From NCBI RefSeq assembly GCF_010668805.1, contig NZ_WUFT01000009.1:235797-299796 (forward strand): DNA of 64,000 nucleotides, read 5' to 3'. Both the position numbers and the translations under genes were made by a program. This stretch comes from Rhizobium phaseoli (GTDB taxonomy: Bacteria > Pseudomonadota > Alphaproteobacteria > Rhizobiales > Rhizobiaceae). This document shows positions 9,372-19,730 of this stretch, piece after piece. The stretch's first letter is position 1. Every line of letters begins with the position of its first letter. The notes below the pieces were generated by a model that did no database searches, was not told the DNA's origin, and saw only the letters and a program-made list of their open reading frames with translations.

Positions 9372-9995
9372 TCATTTCTTCGGGACTGTTTTCGGTTTCG
9401 GTTGATACAGACGCCGTTTAACGTTTGAGCGCAGAGCGTTGCGAACATCCTTATCCACCATCGACAGGTCGAACCATTCGGAATCAAAATAGCCGCCGCA
9501 CCACCGGGTGGTTTCAGCATATTCTGGATCGTCCCGATCTGCGATGATCTCCAGGAAACGCTCATACCCCGATACGCCACCAACATCTTCGGGCGGTCGC
9601 GCCCTTTCGCCGGCGACACAGCTCCCGTGTTTTGGCGTAGCGGCGAGCGTCAAGAACTCCTCGACCGCGACCGTGTGTCGCCAGCCATCCCCGAAATCAT
9701 AGTGGTAGCTGAAGACGGCACCTTGCTCGAAGTCCAGCAAGCGCACCTCGCTCTGGTCGAACACCCGAGGATCGTCATCGGTCGAATCCTCCGTCAGGAT
9801 CTCGACGTCGCCATACCGTAAACCACCGATGCGGAATTCATAAAGGTGATAATTCCACCAGTTAAATGCTGCCTGAATACCGAGATGCAGATGCTCCAGG
9901 TTCCAATGAACAGGCAGGACCAATCGGCGCCAAACGTCCGGCTTCATCTCGTCGATGGAAACTCTGACTTGCACGGCGTTTGCGGGTTTGAACAT
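9372..9995 (-). CDS. Plasmid pRiA4b ORF-3-like protein
   Basis: This 207-residue protein matches the pRiA4b ORF-3 family in its repeated hallmarks: SIDEMKPDVWRRL near the N-terminus, LHLGIQAAFNWWNYHLYEF, and YHYDFGDGWRH. Members are common on rhizobial and agrobacterial plasmids and near transposons. Their function is not established. I prefer the ATG at 9995 to the TTG at 10010. It stands alone, convergent with nothing obvious. Confidence 0.85.
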   Translation of the reverse strand: MFKPANAVQVRVSIDEMKPDVWRRLVLPVHWNLEHLHLGIQAAFNWWNYHLYEFRIGGLRYGDVEILTEDSTDDDPRVFDQSEVRLLDFEQGAVFSYHYDFGDGWRHTVAVEEFLTLAATPKHGSCVAGERARPPEDVGGVSGYERFLEIIADRDDPEYAETTRWCGGYFDSEWFDLSMVDKDVRNALRSNVKRRLYQPKPKTVPKK

Positions 9996-10148
9996 GGCAC
10001 GAATGAACAAGGTCAGGCTGCGATCGTCAAGAAGGCGCTCAATTGTGACACCGTATTCGAACTGGATCGTTCTTCACGGCATCTCTGCCCGCTTGTGCAG
10101 CCCTCGAAGCTTACTATCTCTGGTGTAACCCCGAACTGGAGCATCGCC

Positions 10149-10325
10149 ATGGATCGAAACGCGGCCGAAATGCTGCCGGAATTCTATATTGAAATTCTTC
10201 CGCCGGACCGCGATGAAACGTGTGCACCGGATGCAACGACATGTCCGTGCTGTCGAAGGTTACGTCCGGCCTCGAGCATGGATGACGATGGCTGCGGGAT
10301 CTGCGACGAATGCATGGCACCGTGA
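10149..10325 (+). CDS. Small zinc-ribbon-like protein, 58 residues
   Basis: The peptide has the cysteine pattern CPCC, then CGICDEC near its C-terminus, which suggests a small metal-binding knuckle. The ATG at 10149 has CTGGAG at a normal distance. Its end overlaps the start of the next gene by 16 bp, which points to translational coupling. The function is unknown. Confidence 0.5.
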   Translation: MDRNAAEMLPEFYIEILPPDRDETCAPDATTCPCCRRLRPASSMDDDGCGICDECMAP

Positions 10326-10636
10326 ACGCGGGTGGCAATGCACCTCCACTAATTCAGGCGACGTTCGAAGACGCGCTTGCGAAATTGCCGGACGGCTATG
10401 TCGACGGACATTTTGGCAATCGACCATGGGGCGTGACCGTCAAGCGGTCGGAGGACGGCAAGCGGACTTGGCGCTATGGCGAGGAGCTTAGCGGAACCGA
10501 TATCGTCAGCTTCAACCTCTATCGACTGGCTGGACCTGGATCGATGCTAAAGCCGTGCGAAATCTCCTCCGCTAAGGTGATCGAATTCGTTCTCGGTTTC
10601 GAGCCTGGTCCGGCGAAAGCCGCGTCGCGTTCATAA
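10310..10636 (+). CDS. Hypothetical protein, 108 residues
   Basis: The gene begins inside the end of the zinc-ribbon-like gene, in a different frame. The product has a plausible folded core (ATFEDALAKLPDGYVDG, WGVTVKRSEDGKRTWRYGEE, DIVSFNLYRL) and reads like a real soluble cytoplasmic protein. I recognise no domain. The overlap with the upstream small gene suggests that they work together. Confidence 0.55.
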   Translation: MHGTVNAGGNAPPLIQATFEDALAKLPDGYVDGHFGNRPWGVTVKRSEDGKRTWRYGEELSGTDIVSFNLYRLAGPGSMLKPCEISSAKVIEFVLGFEPGPAKAASRS

Positions 10637-10740
10637 TGGCCGAAAAATGAGCACAGGGAAAATATTGCATTGCAACATATGCATGACTGCTCTGCGATCT
10701 GAGCGCTGGCGGTCGCGGCAGCCTCTGGTATCTTCACCTC

Positions 10741-10899
10741 AACGAAGCAATGCACTTCCTCCCGCAGAGCTTCGTGTCTCAGGCGACCCATTCCTCCTCC
10801 CAAGGGAAGCCTGACGGAACAGCGGCACTCCTCCTCCCAGCCGTTGTTCAATCTTTTGGAAAGCCTGCCGCACCTCCTCCCGCGGCAGGCTTTTTCGTT
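10741..10899 (+). ncRNA. Probable alpha-r14 (NfeR1/Smr14C-like) trans-acting sRNA
   Basis: Four consecutive stem-loops each expose a C-rich anti-Shine-Dalgarno motif. Stem CGAAGC/GCTTCG (10743-10774) shows TTCCTCCC. Stem TCAGGC/GCCTGA (10779-10814) shows CCTCCTCCC. Stem AACAGCGGC/GCCGTTGTT (10818-10848) shows CCTCCTCCC. A terminal stem (10860-10893) shows CCTCCTCCC and is followed by a T run. This is the architecture described for the alpha-r14 sRNA family of rhizobia, whose Sinorhizobium member NfeR1 affects nodulation and osmotolerance. The exact 5' end is uncertain; the family's usual length of about 123 nt would place it near 10773, leaving out the first hairpin. Such RNAs pair with ribosome sites of many mRNAs, often ABC transporter genes. 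Confidence 0.8.
10860..10899 (+). terminator. Rho-independent terminator of the sRNA
   Basis: A perfect 12-bp stem (AAAGCCTGCCGC against GCGGCAGGCTTT) encloses the loop ACCTCCTCCC, with only a few bases between the arms. It is followed directly by TTCGTTTT on the plus strand. It ends the sRNA and doubles as its third conserved hairpin. Confidence 0.9.
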
Positions 10900-10925
10900 T
10901 TCCGATTCAAGTCCGGATTCAGGCG

Positions 10926-11699
10926 TCAAAGCAGACCGCCCTGTTCCACCAGCTCTCCGGATTTCGAGACAATCGTCGATCCGTACGGCTCGCGCGACGA
11001 AATGATCAGCGCGTCATTGGGTAGTGGACGGGCCAGTTCCTTTGCTTCGTCCCAGGGCGCCCGCATCCAGTTGTCCGTCTCTTCCTTCGTCAGCAACAGG
11101 ACGGGCATGGCCTTCTCATGGATCGGCTTCACCAGGTCGTTGGGATCCGTTGTCAGAAATCCATAAAGATCGTCGGTGGTAAGGCCGTCCCTGACCTTTC
11201 TGACACTCTGCCATTGCGGCACATGAATGCCGGCAAAGAACATCAGCGACTTCTGCTCGTCGCGGGCGAACCAGGCATTCGGCACGTTGCCGCCATCTTG
11301 CCGGCTGGCCGGATCCGGTTCCGCGAAACTGGTGACCGGGACGAGACATCTGTTTTCGACGCCGAACCATCGTTTCCAGTGCGGAAAACTGAGCTTGCGC
11401 ACGTTGGTCGTGCCGCGGTCGGCCTCCATGCGGATCAGTTCTTCGAGATCGAACGGCTTGCCCTTGGCCGCAAGTTTCTCCGCCTTGGCTTTGGCCGCCC
11501 TCTCAAGGGCGAAACGTGGCGAGGGCAGTCCCCAGCGCGCATGGACCAGTTGCTTCTTTCCCTCAGTGGTATTGCGGACGATCGGCCCCACCTGATCGGG
11601 GTTCATCTGGTAGGCCGGCATCAGGTTGATCAGGCTTTCGGCGTCCTGGGCCCATTTCGCGACCCAGTCCTTGTCTTCCATGCGATAAAGGTTGCACAT
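10926..11699 (-). CDS. SOS-response-associated peptidase-fold protein (SRAP, YedK/HMCES)
   Basis: The 257-residue protein starts MCNLYRM, keeping the catalytic Cys2 of the SRAP family after Met removal. It also shows the family blocks [27 protein letters not shown] and HEKAMPVLL (the active-site His region). SRAP proteins bind covalently to abasic sites in single-stranded DNA and shield them from strand breakage. The gene lies beside a DNA ligase and the SOS mutagenesis genes, so the region is a repair cluster. The ATG at 11699 gives the required Cys2. Confidence 0.92.
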   Translation of the reverse strand: MCNLYRMEDKDWVAKWAQDAESLINLMPAYQMNPDQVGPIVRNTTEGKKQLVHARWGLPSPRFALERAAKAKAEKLAAKGKPFDLEELIRMEADRGTTNVRKLSFPHWKRWFGVENRCLVPVTSFAEPDPASRQDGGNVPNAWFARDEQKSLMFFAGIHVPQWQSVRKVRDGLTTDDLYGFLTTDPNDLVKPIHEKAMPVLLLTKEETDNWMRAPWDEAKELARPLPNDALIISSREPYGSTIVSKSGELVEQGGLL

Positions 11700-11760
11700 G
11701 CTGGATATCCACTCCGCCGAGCTCGAATGGTGACCAATCTAGCGGATGGTACCGAATTCG

Positions 11761-12825
11761 CTACTCGAGGCAGAAGACATCGGCATTGTCCTGGCGTTCT
11801 CGCAAGCCCTTGTAGGACGGATGGCGGAGTTTGGCGTCTGTCGTCCATGCGCGAAACTCGATCTCAGCGATCAGGGTTGGCTCGACCCAGACAACGTCTG
11901 CGCTTCCGGAATAAGGCAGGGGCGGCTGCTTTCGCTTCCATCGAAGCGTGTCCAGCATCTTCCGCAATCGGATCGCCTCGGCTTCCCTGAAGCCCGTGCC
12001 GACGCTTCCGACATGCACGAGATCGCCATTGCGGTAGGCGGCGAGCACCAACGAGCCGAAGCCGGCAGGGGATGCTGTCGACCGCTCATAGCCGACGATA
12101 AAGAACGCTTCGCTCTGGACGCATTTCACCTTCACCCAATCTCCGGTCCGGCCCAAGCGATAGGGCTGATCGAGATGCTTGCCGACGATGCCTTCCAAGC
12201 CGAGGCGGCAGACGTGCTCCAGCAGGACGGCTGGGTCGCCATCCAGTGCTTCCGATAGCCTGACGGCGCCGACCTGGTCACTCATTGAGCCGTTCAACGT
12301 GTCCTCGAGAAGGTGTCGGCGGGACCGATATTCGACACCGCGCAGATCGTGCCCGTCCAGATAAACAAGATCGAAAGCGTAAAGGACAGCGTCGGATGCC
12401 CGGTTGCCGGCTTGTTTGCCGGATGCGCCCAGCGATTGCTGCAATAGCCCGAAATCCGGCCGGCCCTCTTCGTCGAACACGACGGCTTCGCCATCGATGA
12501 TCATCGTCGCCGGCCCGAGCGCTCGTGCGGCCTGTTCTATCGCTGGAAACCGGTGTGTCCAGTCATGTCCGCCACGGGTGAGGATCCTAATCCTCTGCGG
12601 CTCGATATGAACGGCAAGGCGATAGCCATCCCATTTCAGCTCCCAGCTCCACTCGTTACCCTTTGGTGGATGAGCCTTCAGTTGCGCCAGCGCAGGCTCG
12701 ACGCGCTCGGGCATGGGATCGAAGAGCAGCTGTGGTTGGGCCGGATTTCGCTTCTTGCGCGGCCGGGAACGGATCGGGGCCTCGGTGTCACGAAGGAGGG
12801 GTTTTGATCTCGGAGGCTTCGGCAT
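11761..12825 (-). CDS. ATP-dependent DNA ligase (LigD ligase-domain type)
   Basis: The 354-residue protein has the nucleotidyltransferase motif I, ELKWDGYRL, with the adenylated Lys near 64. IIDGEAVVFDEEG and EGIVGKHLD follow as later ligase motifs, and an OB-fold region with WVKVKC closes it. The length matches a stand-alone ligase module without the polymerase and nuclease domains of full LigD. No Ku gene is visible in this window, so whether it works in end joining here is open. It diverges from imuA, with the LexA box between them, and could share that control. Confidence 0.9.
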   Translation of the reverse strand: MPKPPRSKPLLRDTEAPIRSRPRKKRNPAQPQLLFDPMPERVEPALAQLKAHPPKGNEWSWELKWDGYRLAVHIEPQRIRILTRGGHDWTHRFPAIEQAARALGPATMIIDGEAVVFDEEGRPDFGLLQQSLGASGKQAGNRASDAVLYAFDLVYLDGHDLRGVEYRSRRHLLEDTLNGSMSDQVGAVRLSEALDGDPAVLLEHVCRLGLEGIVGKHLDQPYRLGRTGDWVKVKCVQSEAFFIVGYERSTASPAGFGSLVLAAYRNGDLVHVGSVGTGFREAEAIRLRKMLDTLRWKRKQPPLPYSGSADVVWVEPTLIAEIEFRAWTTDAKLRHPSYKGLRERQDNADVFCLE

Positions 12826-13031
12826 CCCGACAGTTCAGCAGAAAAATCTTAAAGACACTGTGACCATCTCGACTTGTCCCTGCAATTCACACAAAGGGAT
12901 TAGCGCCTGCGAACGCTCGGAAAAAAATCCGCCGCCCGCTATTCAGCTGATTTCCATGAGTATTCTGCTGATTTCTAATGTTCAGGATAATATTCCCATC
13001 CCTCCGGTTGCTTGACTCTTTTGCTGCTCGG

Positions 13032-13046
13032 GAACAGAAAGAGAAC
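13032..13046. promoter_or_regulatory. LexA operator (SOS box)
   Basis: The sequence GAAC-AGAAAGA-GAAC is an exact direct repeat GAAC-N7-GAAC, the alphaproteobacterial LexA box read on this strand. It lies 62 bp before the imuA start and between the divergent ligase and imuA genes. It therefore predicts DNA-damage induction of imuA-imuB-dnaE2, and possibly of the ligase. Confidence 0.85.
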
Positions 13047-13107
13047 ATCCGCATTTTGTTCGACATGATGTCGGCCGCCAACACGACCTCGAAGGGAGCC
13101 GTGAACG

Positions 13108-13860
13108 ATGACTGCTGCCCGTCAAAGGGTGATTTCCGATCTGCGCGAGCGCATCGCCTCGCTGGAGGGCGTGTCAGCCAGGAAGGCTGGCTGTCTGTCC
13201 TTCGGCGTGCCGGAAATCGATGCAGTCCTGCCCGGAGGTGGTCTATCCTTCGGGGCGTTGCATGAATTTGCCGGCGGCGGGTCGGGCACAGTGGACGGTG
13301 CGGCGGCAGCCCTGTGTGCGGCAGGGATAGCAGCACGCACCAAAGGCCCGATCGTCTGGTGCCTGACGCGCCCCGACCTGTTCTTTCCCGCGCTCGCTCA
13401 GGTCGGACTCCACCCCGACCGGGTGATCTTTGTCGAATCCGACAAGGAGGAAGACGTTCTGGCAAACATGGAGGAGGGGCTATCCTTTGGTGGGCTCGGC
13501 GCCGTCGTCGGTGAACTCGTTCGCCTGCCGATGGTCAGCTCGCGGCGGCTGCAGCTGGCGGCTGAGCGCACCGGCACCATGGCGCTTGCCGTCCGGCGTT
13601 GGCGACGGCAGACGGAGGCCAATGATTTCGGGCAGCCGACGGCTTCGACCACGCGATGGCGGGTGAGCGTCATGCCATCGGAGGAATTGCCAGTGCCGGG
13701 TGTCGGACGAGCCCAATGGTTGCTGGAATTGATGCGCGTGAAAGCGGGTGAATGTGCTGAGTTTCTCGTGAGGGCGTGCGATGACAAGGGTCGTCTCGAT
13801 CTATCTTCCGGATCTGCCGACGGATCGCATTCGTCGCGCCGATCCGTCTATTCCGCCTGA
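13108..13860 (+). CDS. imuA: ImuA, mutasome accessory protein
   Basis: This 250-residue RecA/SulA-like protein starts at an ATG with AGGGAG upstream. The N-terminal part (GVPEIDAVLPGGGLSFGALHEF) is typical of ImuA in alphaproteobacteria. It helps the DnaE2-ImuB polymerase complex in damage-induced mutagenesis, probably by interacting with RecA and ImuB. Its 3' end overlaps imuB by 80 bp in another frame. The last 40 or so residues, rich in Ser and Gly, look atypical because the shared DNA is constrained by ImuB. Confidence 0.9.
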   Translation: MTAARQRVISDLRERIASLEGVSARKAGCLSFGVPEIDAVLPGGGLSFGALHEFAGGGSGTVDGAAAALCAAGIAARTKGPIVWCLTRPDLFFPALAQVGLHPDRVIFVESDKEEDVLANMEEGLSFGGLGAVVGELVRLPMVSSRRLQLAAERTGTMALAVRRWRRQTEANDFGQPTASTTRWRVSVMPSEELPVPGVGRAQWLLELMRVKAGECAEFLVRACDDKGRLDLSSGSADGSHSSRRSVYSA

Positions 13861-15292
13861 ACAGGCGATCGCCGTGATCGCCAGGAGCGGCTCGAAACGC
13901 TGGGTAGCGGCCGCCGACGCAGCCGCTAGGAAAGCCGGCGTTCATGTCGGCATGCCCTCGGCCAAAGCACAGGCGCTGTTCCGCGGCCTGATGCTGGTCG
14001 AGGCGGATTCTACAATGGATGCCGCAGCACTCGAGCGCATTACTCTCTGGGCGCTGACGCTCTATTCTCCGATTGTCGCGGTCGATGGGATCGACGGGAT
14101 CGTCATGGACACCGAGGGTGCCGACCACCTGCAGGGCGGCGAGCTCGCCATGGTGACGAAGATCGCCAATCAGTTCCTGGCCAAGAAACTCACTCCCCGT
14201 GTCGCGATCGCCGACACTTGGGGTGCGGCCCACGCCTGTGCGCGTGCCATCAGCCGCGAAACGGTCATCGTGCCTTCAGGTGAGACTGTTCGCGCCGTCG
14301 AAAGACTGCCGATATCGTTGCTGCGCCTTCCCGGGAAAGTCGTCAGCGATCTGCGCACGCTCGGCTTCCAGACCATCGGCGAATTGGCCAACACGCCGCG
14401 CGCGCCGCTGACGCTTCGTTTCGGTCCGGAGATTGGCCGGCGGCTCGACCAGATGTTCGGACGCATCTGCGAACCGATCGATCCGATCCGCACCGCCGAG
14501 CTCGTCGAGGTCAGTCGCGCCTTTGCCGAACCGATCGGTGCTGTCGAGACCATCAACAAATATGTCGGCCGCTCGGTCGTGCAGCTGATCGAGGAGCTGC
14601 AGAAACGCGGCCTCGGTGTTCGACGCGCCGACCTGATCGTCGACAAGGTCGACGGCACGCGGCAGGCAATCCGCGCCGGCACGGTGAAGCCGGTGCGCGA
14701 TGTCGCCTGGCTGACGAAGTTGTTTCGCGACCGGACGGAGAAGATCGAGCCCGGCTTCGGGATCGAGAAGCTGACCCTGGTTGCGGTCATAGTCGAGCCG
14801 CTGGAGGAGCGCCAGAAATCCTCCTCGCTGGTCGAGGAGGAAGTGAAGGACGTGACTCCGCTGATCGATATTTACGGCAACCGTGGCCAGCGTGTTTATC
14901 GGGTGGCACCCGTTGCATCCGACGTGCCAGAGCGCTCCGTCCAGCGCATCAGTCCCGCTGCCGATCCGGTCGAGGTCACCTGGGTCAGTCATTGGCGCCG
15001 GCCGGTGCGGCTGCTGGTCCGTCCCGAACTGATCGAGGCCATCGCCTTGCTGCCGGACCGCCCGCCGGTCTCGATCACCTGGCGCGGCAGGCGCCGGAAG
15101 GTCAAGCAGGCCGATGGTCCGGAACGGATCTTTGGCGAGTGGTGGCAGCGCGACGCTGAGATGGAGGCGGTGCGGGATTACTTCGTCATCGAAGACGAGG
15201 CCGGCGAGCGTCTCTGGGTGTTTCGCTCCGGTGATGGCATCGATCCTGAAACCGGAAGCCATCGCTGGTTCATGCATGGGATCTTCGCATGA
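13781..15292 (+). CDS. imuB: ImuB, Y-family polymerase homologue
   Basis: The 503-residue protein has the Y-family fold start [17 protein letters not shown] and later palm and little-finger blocks ([34 protein letters not shown]). In this family, ImuB has lost the catalytic acidic residues and acts as a hub linking DnaE2 to the beta clamp. Here the usual first metal-binding motif reads LPDLP, which fits that loss. It overlaps imuA upstream by 80 bp, and its stop shares ATGA with dnaE2. Confidence 0.93.
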   Translation: MTRVVSIYLPDLPTDRIRRADPSIPPEQAIAVIARSGSKRWVAAADAAARKAGVHVGMPSAKAQALFRGLMLVEADSTMDAAALERITLWALTLYSPIVAVDGIDGIVMDTEGADHLQGGELAMVTKIANQFLAKKLTPRVAIADTWGAAHACARAISRETVIVPSGETVRAVERLPISLLRLPGKVVSDLRTLGFQTIGELANTPRAPLTLRFGPEIGRRLDQMFGRICEPIDPIRTAELVEVSRAFAEPIGAVETINKYVGRSVVQLIEELQKRGLGVRRADLIVDKVDGTRQAIRAGTVKPVRDVAWLTKLFRDRTEKIEPGFGIEKLTLVAVIVEPLEERQKSSSLVEEEVKDVTPLIDIYGNRGQRVYRVAPVASDVPERSVQRISPAADPVEVTWVSHWRRPVRLLVRPELIEAIALLPDRPPVSITWRGRRRKVKQADGPERIFGEWWQRDAEMEAVRDYFVIEDEAGERLWVFRSGDGIDPETGSHRWFMHGIFA

Positions 15293-18200
15293 GTTATGCC
15301 GAGCTGCAGGTCACGACCCATTTTTCCTTCCTGCGCGGTGCAAGCTCGGCGCAGGAATTGTTCGAAACCGCCAAGGCTCTCGGCATCGAAGCCCTCGGCG
15401 TGGTCGATCGCAATTCGCTGGCGGGGATTGTCCGGGCACTCGAAGCATCCCGTGCCACCGGTTTGCGTTTGGTCGTCGGTTGCCGGCTTGATCTGCAAGA
15501 CGGCATGTCGTTGCTGGTCTACCCGACCGATCGGGCTGCCTATTCCCGGCTGACGCGACTGATCACACTTGGCAAATCGCGCGGCGGCAAGAACAACTGC
15601 ATCCTGCACTGGGACGATGTCGTCGCATACAACGACGGCATGATCGGCATCCTGGTGCCGGATCTGCCGGATGACGCCTGTGGAATCCAGCTGCGCAAGA
15701 TGGCCGAGGTGTTTAGCGATCGGGCCTATGTGGCGCTCTGCCTCCGGCGCCGGCAGAACGACCAGATGCGGCTGCATGAGATTTCCAATCTCGCCGCGCG
15801 GTTCAAGGTGAAGACGGTCGTCACCAACGACGTCCTCTTCCATGAACCAGGTCGACGGCAGCTGCAGGACATTGTCACCTGCATTCGGACCCGCACGACG
15901 ATCGACGAGGTCGGCTTCGAGCGCGAGCGCCATGCCGACCGCTATCTGAAGCCGCCGGAAGAAATGGAGCGGCTGTTTCCCCGATATTCAGAGGCCTTGG
16001 CACGAACCATGGAGATTGTCCGTCGGTGTAAATTCTCGCTCGAGGAACTCACCTACCAATATCCGGAGGAGGCGATCGTGCCGGGCAAGGATGCTCAGGC
16101 CTCGCTGGAGCATTATGTCTGGCAATGCGTGCCCGATCGCTATCCTGAAGGACTACCGCCTGATGTGTTGAAGGTTGTGCGGCACGAGCTCGATCTGATC
16201 CGCACCATGAAATACGCTCCTTATTTTCTGACCGTTTTCTCGATCGTGCGTTATGCGCGGTCTGAAGGTATCCTCTGCCAGGGAAGGGGTTCTGCCGCCA
16301 ACAGCGCCGTCTGCTACATTCTCGGCATCACCAGCATCGATCCCTCGACAAACGATCTTCTGTTCGAACGCTTCGTCAGCCAGGAGCGCGACGAGCCGCC
16401 GGATATCGATGTCGATTTCGAGCACGAGCGGCGCGAAGAGGTGATCCAGTGGATCTATCGCACCTATACACGGGAAAAGGCAGCGCTCTGCGCCACCGTG
16501 ACCCGCTACCGGGCGCGCGGCGCGATCCGTGGCGTCGGCAAGGCGCTCGGCCTGCCGGAAGACGTGATCAAGGCGCTGTCTTCGGGCATGTGGGCCTGGT
16601 CGGAGGAGGTCTGCGATCGCAATGTCCGCGAGCTCAATCTCAATCCAGACGACCGGCGTCTCGTGCTGACCTTGAAACTCGCGCAGCAATTGATGGGCGC
16701 CCCGCGGCACCTCGGCCAGCATCCGGGCGGCTTCGTCCTCACCCATGATCGGCTCGACGATCTCGTGCCGATCGAACCGGCGACGATGAAGGACCGGCAG
16801 ATCATCGAGTGGGACAAGGACGACGTCGAGGCGTTGAAGTTTATGAAGGTTGATGTTCTGGCGCTTGGGATGCTGACCTGCATGGCGAAAGCGTTCAAGC
16901 TCATCGAAGAGCACAACGGTCGGACACTTGACCTTGCCGTCGAACAAGAGGATCAGGCGACCTATGCGATGATCCGCAAGGCCGATACGCTCGGCACGTT
17001 CCAGATCGAAAGCCGCGCGCAGATGGCAATGCTGCCGCGGCTGAAACCCCGAACCTTCTATGACCTCGTGGTGCAGGTCGCAATTGTCCGGCCAGGCCCG
17101 ATCCAGGGAGACATGGTGCATCCCTATCTGCGCCGGCGCGAAGGCAAGGAGGCGGTCGAGTATCCGACGCCGGAGCTTGAGGCGGTGCTCGGCAAGACGC
17201 TGGGCGTGCCGCTGTTTCAAGAGTCGGCGATGAGGGTGGCGATGGTCTGTGCCGGCTTTACCGGCGGCGAGGCCGACCAGCTTCGCAAGTCGATGGCGAC
17301 CTTCAAGTTCACAGGCGGCGTCTCGCGGTTCAAGGACAAGCTGGTATCGGGAATGGTGAGGAATGGCTACACGCCGGAATTCGCCGAGAAGACCTTTTCG
17401 CAGCTCGAAGGCTTTGGCTCCTATGGTTTCCCGGAGAGCCATGCGGCGTCGTTCGCATTGATCGCCTATGCGTCGAGCTACATCAAATGCCATTATCCGG
17501 AAGCCTTCTGTGCGGCGCTCATCAATTCGCAGCCGATGGGATTTTACGCGCCGGCGCAGATTGTCGGCGACGCGAGAGCCCACGGCGTCGAGGTGCGGCC
17601 GGTCTGCATCAATCGGTCCCGATGGGACTGTACGCTGGAGCGCATCGGCAATTCTGGTCGCCATGCCGTACGGCTCGGTTTCCGGCAGGTGAAAGGATTG
17701 GCGGTCGCTGACGCCGCGCGCATCGTCGCGGCGCGCATGAACAGCATCTTTGCCTCTGTCGATGATATGTGGCGACGATCCGGCGTGCGATCGGAGGCGC
17801 TCGTCCAGCTTGCCAAGGCCGATGCCTTTCTGCCGTCGCTGAAGCTCGAACGCCGGGACGCCCTCTGGGCGATCAAGGCGCTGCGCGACGAACCCCTGCC
17901 GCTGTTTGCGGCGGCTGCCGAACGGGAGAGGGCTGCAATCGCCGAGCAGCGGGAGCCTGAAGTCCTGCTTCGACAGATGACGGACGGGCACAATGTTATC
18001 GAGGACTATAGTCATACCGGACTGACATTGCGGCAGCATCCGATCGCCTTCCTACGCAAGGATTTATCAGTGCGCAACATTATCACTTGTGCCGAGGCGA
18101 TGAACTCGAGGGACGGGCGTTGGGTCTATACCGCCGGACTTGTGCTGGTGCGGCAAAAGCCCGGATCGGCCAAGGGCGTCATGTTCATCACCATCGAGGA

Positions 18201-18543
18201 CGAGACCGGGCCGGCCAACCTCGTCGTCTGGCCGACGCTGTTCGAAAAGCGGCGGCGGGTCGTTCTCGGATCCTCGATGATGGCGATCAATGGCCGGATC
18301 CAACGGGAAGGGGAGGTCGTGCATCTTGTCGCCCAGCAGCTGTTCGACCTGTCAGGCGACCTGACGGGCCTTGCCGATCGCGATGAAGAGTTCAACCTTC
18401 CAGCCGGCCGTGCTGATGAATTCGCCAGAGGTGGCGGACCCGATCCACGGGACAAACCGAAGTCGGTTATGGCCGCGCGAGACATGTTCGTGCCTGACCT
18501 TCATATCGATACGCTGAAGGTGAAGAGCAGGAATTTTCATTGA
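15289..18543 (+). CDS. dnaE2: DnaE2, error-prone DNA polymerase III alpha subunit
   Basis: The 1084-residue protein begins with the PHP domain ([16 protein letters not shown]) and has the catalytic aspartates in [13 protein letters not shown] at about 368-380. The fingers region [18 protein letters not shown] and a C-terminal OB-fold typical of DnaE2 follow. It performs translesion synthesis after DNA damage. The ATGA overlap with imuB and the LexA box upstream of imuA show a single SOS-controlled operon. Full length suggests that it is intact. Confidence 0.96.
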   Translation: MSYAELQVTTHFSFLRGASSAQELFETAKALGIEALGVVDRNSLAGIVRALEASRATGLRLVVGCRLDLQDGMSLLVYPTDRAAYSRLTRLITLGKSRGGKNNCILHWDDVVAYNDGMIGILVPDLPDDACGIQLRKMAEVFSDRAYVALCLRRRQNDQMRLHEISNLAARFKVKTVVTNDVLFHEPGRRQLQDIVTCIRTRTTIDEVGFERERHADRYLKPPEEMERLFPRYSEALARTMEIVRRCKFSLEELTYQYPEEAIVPGKDAQASLEHYVWQCVPDRYPEGLPPDVLKVVRHELDLIRTMKYAPYFLTVFSIVRYARSEGILCQGRGSAANSAVCYILGITSIDPSTNDLLFERFVSQERDEPPDIDVDFEHERREEVIQWIYRTYTREKAALCATVTRYRARGAIRGVGKALGLPEDVIKALSSGMWAWSEEVCDRNVRELNLNPDDRRLVLTLKLAQQLMGAPRHLGQHPGGFVLTHDRLDDLVPIEPATMKDRQIIEWDKDDVEALKFMKVDVLALGMLTCMAKAFKLIEEHNGRTLDLAVEQEDQATYAMIRKADTLGTFQIESRAQMAMLPRLKPRTFYDLVVQVAIVRPGPIQGDMVHPYLRRREGKEAVEYPTPELEAVLGKTLGVPLFQESAMRVAMVCAGFTGGEADQLRKSMATFKFTGGVSRFKDKLVSGMVRNGYTPEFAEKTFSQLEGFGSYGFPESHAASFALIAYASSYIKCHYPEAFCAALINSQPMGFYAPAQIVGDARAHGVEVRPVCINRSRWDCTLERIGNSGRHAVRLGFRQVKGLAVADAARIVAARMNSIFASVDDMWRRSGVRSEALVQLAKADAFLPSLKLERRDALWAIKALRDEPLPLFAAAAERERAAIAEQREPEVLLRQMTDGHNVIEDYSHTGLTLRQHPIAFLRKDLSVRNIITCAEAMNSRDGRWVYTAGLVLVRQKPGSAKGVMFITIEDETGPANLVVWPTLFEKRRRVVLGSSMMAINGRIQREGEVVHLVAQQLFDLSGDLTGLADRDEEFNLPAGRADEFARGGGPDPRDKPKSVMAARDMFVPDLHIDTLKVKSRNFH

Positions 18544-18799
18544 CGGTCTGGTTTTTGGCCTGAACGCGCAAAAAGCAGCACCTCTTTCCCATAGTGGTGA
18601 GTGGTGAGTGGAGACGACGAACTCATGGCGGCCGAGCGTCGTTCCCGAGAAGGCATTGACAAACGTGCCGGCATGTCGCCACCTCGTTTCAACGCATGGA
18701 GAGTTGCGACTGGCATCTTTGAGAATTACGCTGAGCGTATGAGTTCCCTAGCCCCACGAGAACATGTTCCTTGCGCAGCGCTAACGGTCCTCTGGCTTT

Positions 18800-19146
18800 T
18801 CTAGGTCATCGTTCCGTCGCTTCGAGGTGCCCCTCTTCTTTGGCGCGAGGAACGTCATCTCGAGGGAATTGGGCGGCTCGGCGACGATAAGACATCGCAC
18901 GAACTCTGCAATCACGGGAGAGGGCCAAATACGTCCTTACGAAACCCGTGGGACCAGCCTCATAGCAGAAGTGAAGCTTGGAACCGCGCTTGGAAAGCTT
19001 GTTGACCATTGAGGCCACCCAGGTCGGCTCCGAGGAGATGTCGCCCAAAAACCGCACTTCGCCGTTGCGGGATCCGTCGGCAATGGCCACCGAAATCTTT
19101 CACTTCGACGTATCCAAGCCAATGAAAATTACGCTATCGTCTGTCA
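18800..19146 (-). pseudogene. IS110-family transposase remnant (N-terminal part)
   Basis: From an ATG at 19146 the minus strand reads MTDDSVIFIGLDTSK, then an in-frame TGA, then KISVAIADGSRNGEVRFLG and LHFCYEAGPTGF. These are the N-terminal DEDD-domain blocks of IS110 transposases. After GPTGF the match slips out of frame and fades. The rest of the enzyme is absent, so this is a dead fragment. The 256 bp between it and dnaE2 show nothing I can name. Confidence 0.75.
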
Positions 19147-19730
19147 TGGTTCGCCCTCGCTAAGCTTGGGGCAAGGCTCCGGCCTATCCAGAGCACCCCC
19201 CGAAATCAGCTTACCGCGGGGGCGGGCCACTTTCTCCCCACGAACATGCGGTCTAAGGCGCCGGAGCGTCGCGGCGCGAAACTAGGATCATCATGTGGCG
19301 AAGGCAATGGTGATTGCGATGGGCCGTATATCATCGGCTGAGGCGCCGCGAGCAACTGGCTGTGAGATCGTGGTAGGCATAGACATGGCGTAGCCTCTGA
19401 TGCCCCCCTTGTCAGTTCATGCGCACTCGCCGGCCAATGTGCGACAATCCGAAGCGTACATTTGATCGCACAGCTTTAAATCACCCGTATTCCAAAGATC
19501 GTGGATTGCCCGAACCAGGCCGATGTTATCTACTGGCGTCCTCCCTATAACAACTTCGATGTGCTGTCGGTGTCAGGCGAGTGCGCACAGCTTTTAGCGA
19601 AAACAATGATCGCGCACATAGCGTCGGTCTTCGGGCCTTCTCGGCGAGGAACGCCCCGGTCTGCTCGTGCTGCCCCTTGCCCGCGAAATTATTGCTGCCT
19701 CGCCGGTTATGTGCGGGGACTAACTGTTCG
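19147..19730. other. Non-coding or decayed stretch
   Basis: About 580 bp hold only short frames. The part next to 19146 probably belongs to the upstream end of the IS110 element. I see no RNA gene, terminator or family signature in the rest. Confidence 0.4.

Noticed and set aside
14276..15277. 333-codon minus-strand frame opposite imuB
   Set aside because: Antisense shadow of imuB.
16153..18039. 628-codon open frame on the minus strand inside dnaE2
   Set aside because: It is a shadow of the high-GC dnaE2 reading frame, with no start signal and a composition typical of antisense frames.
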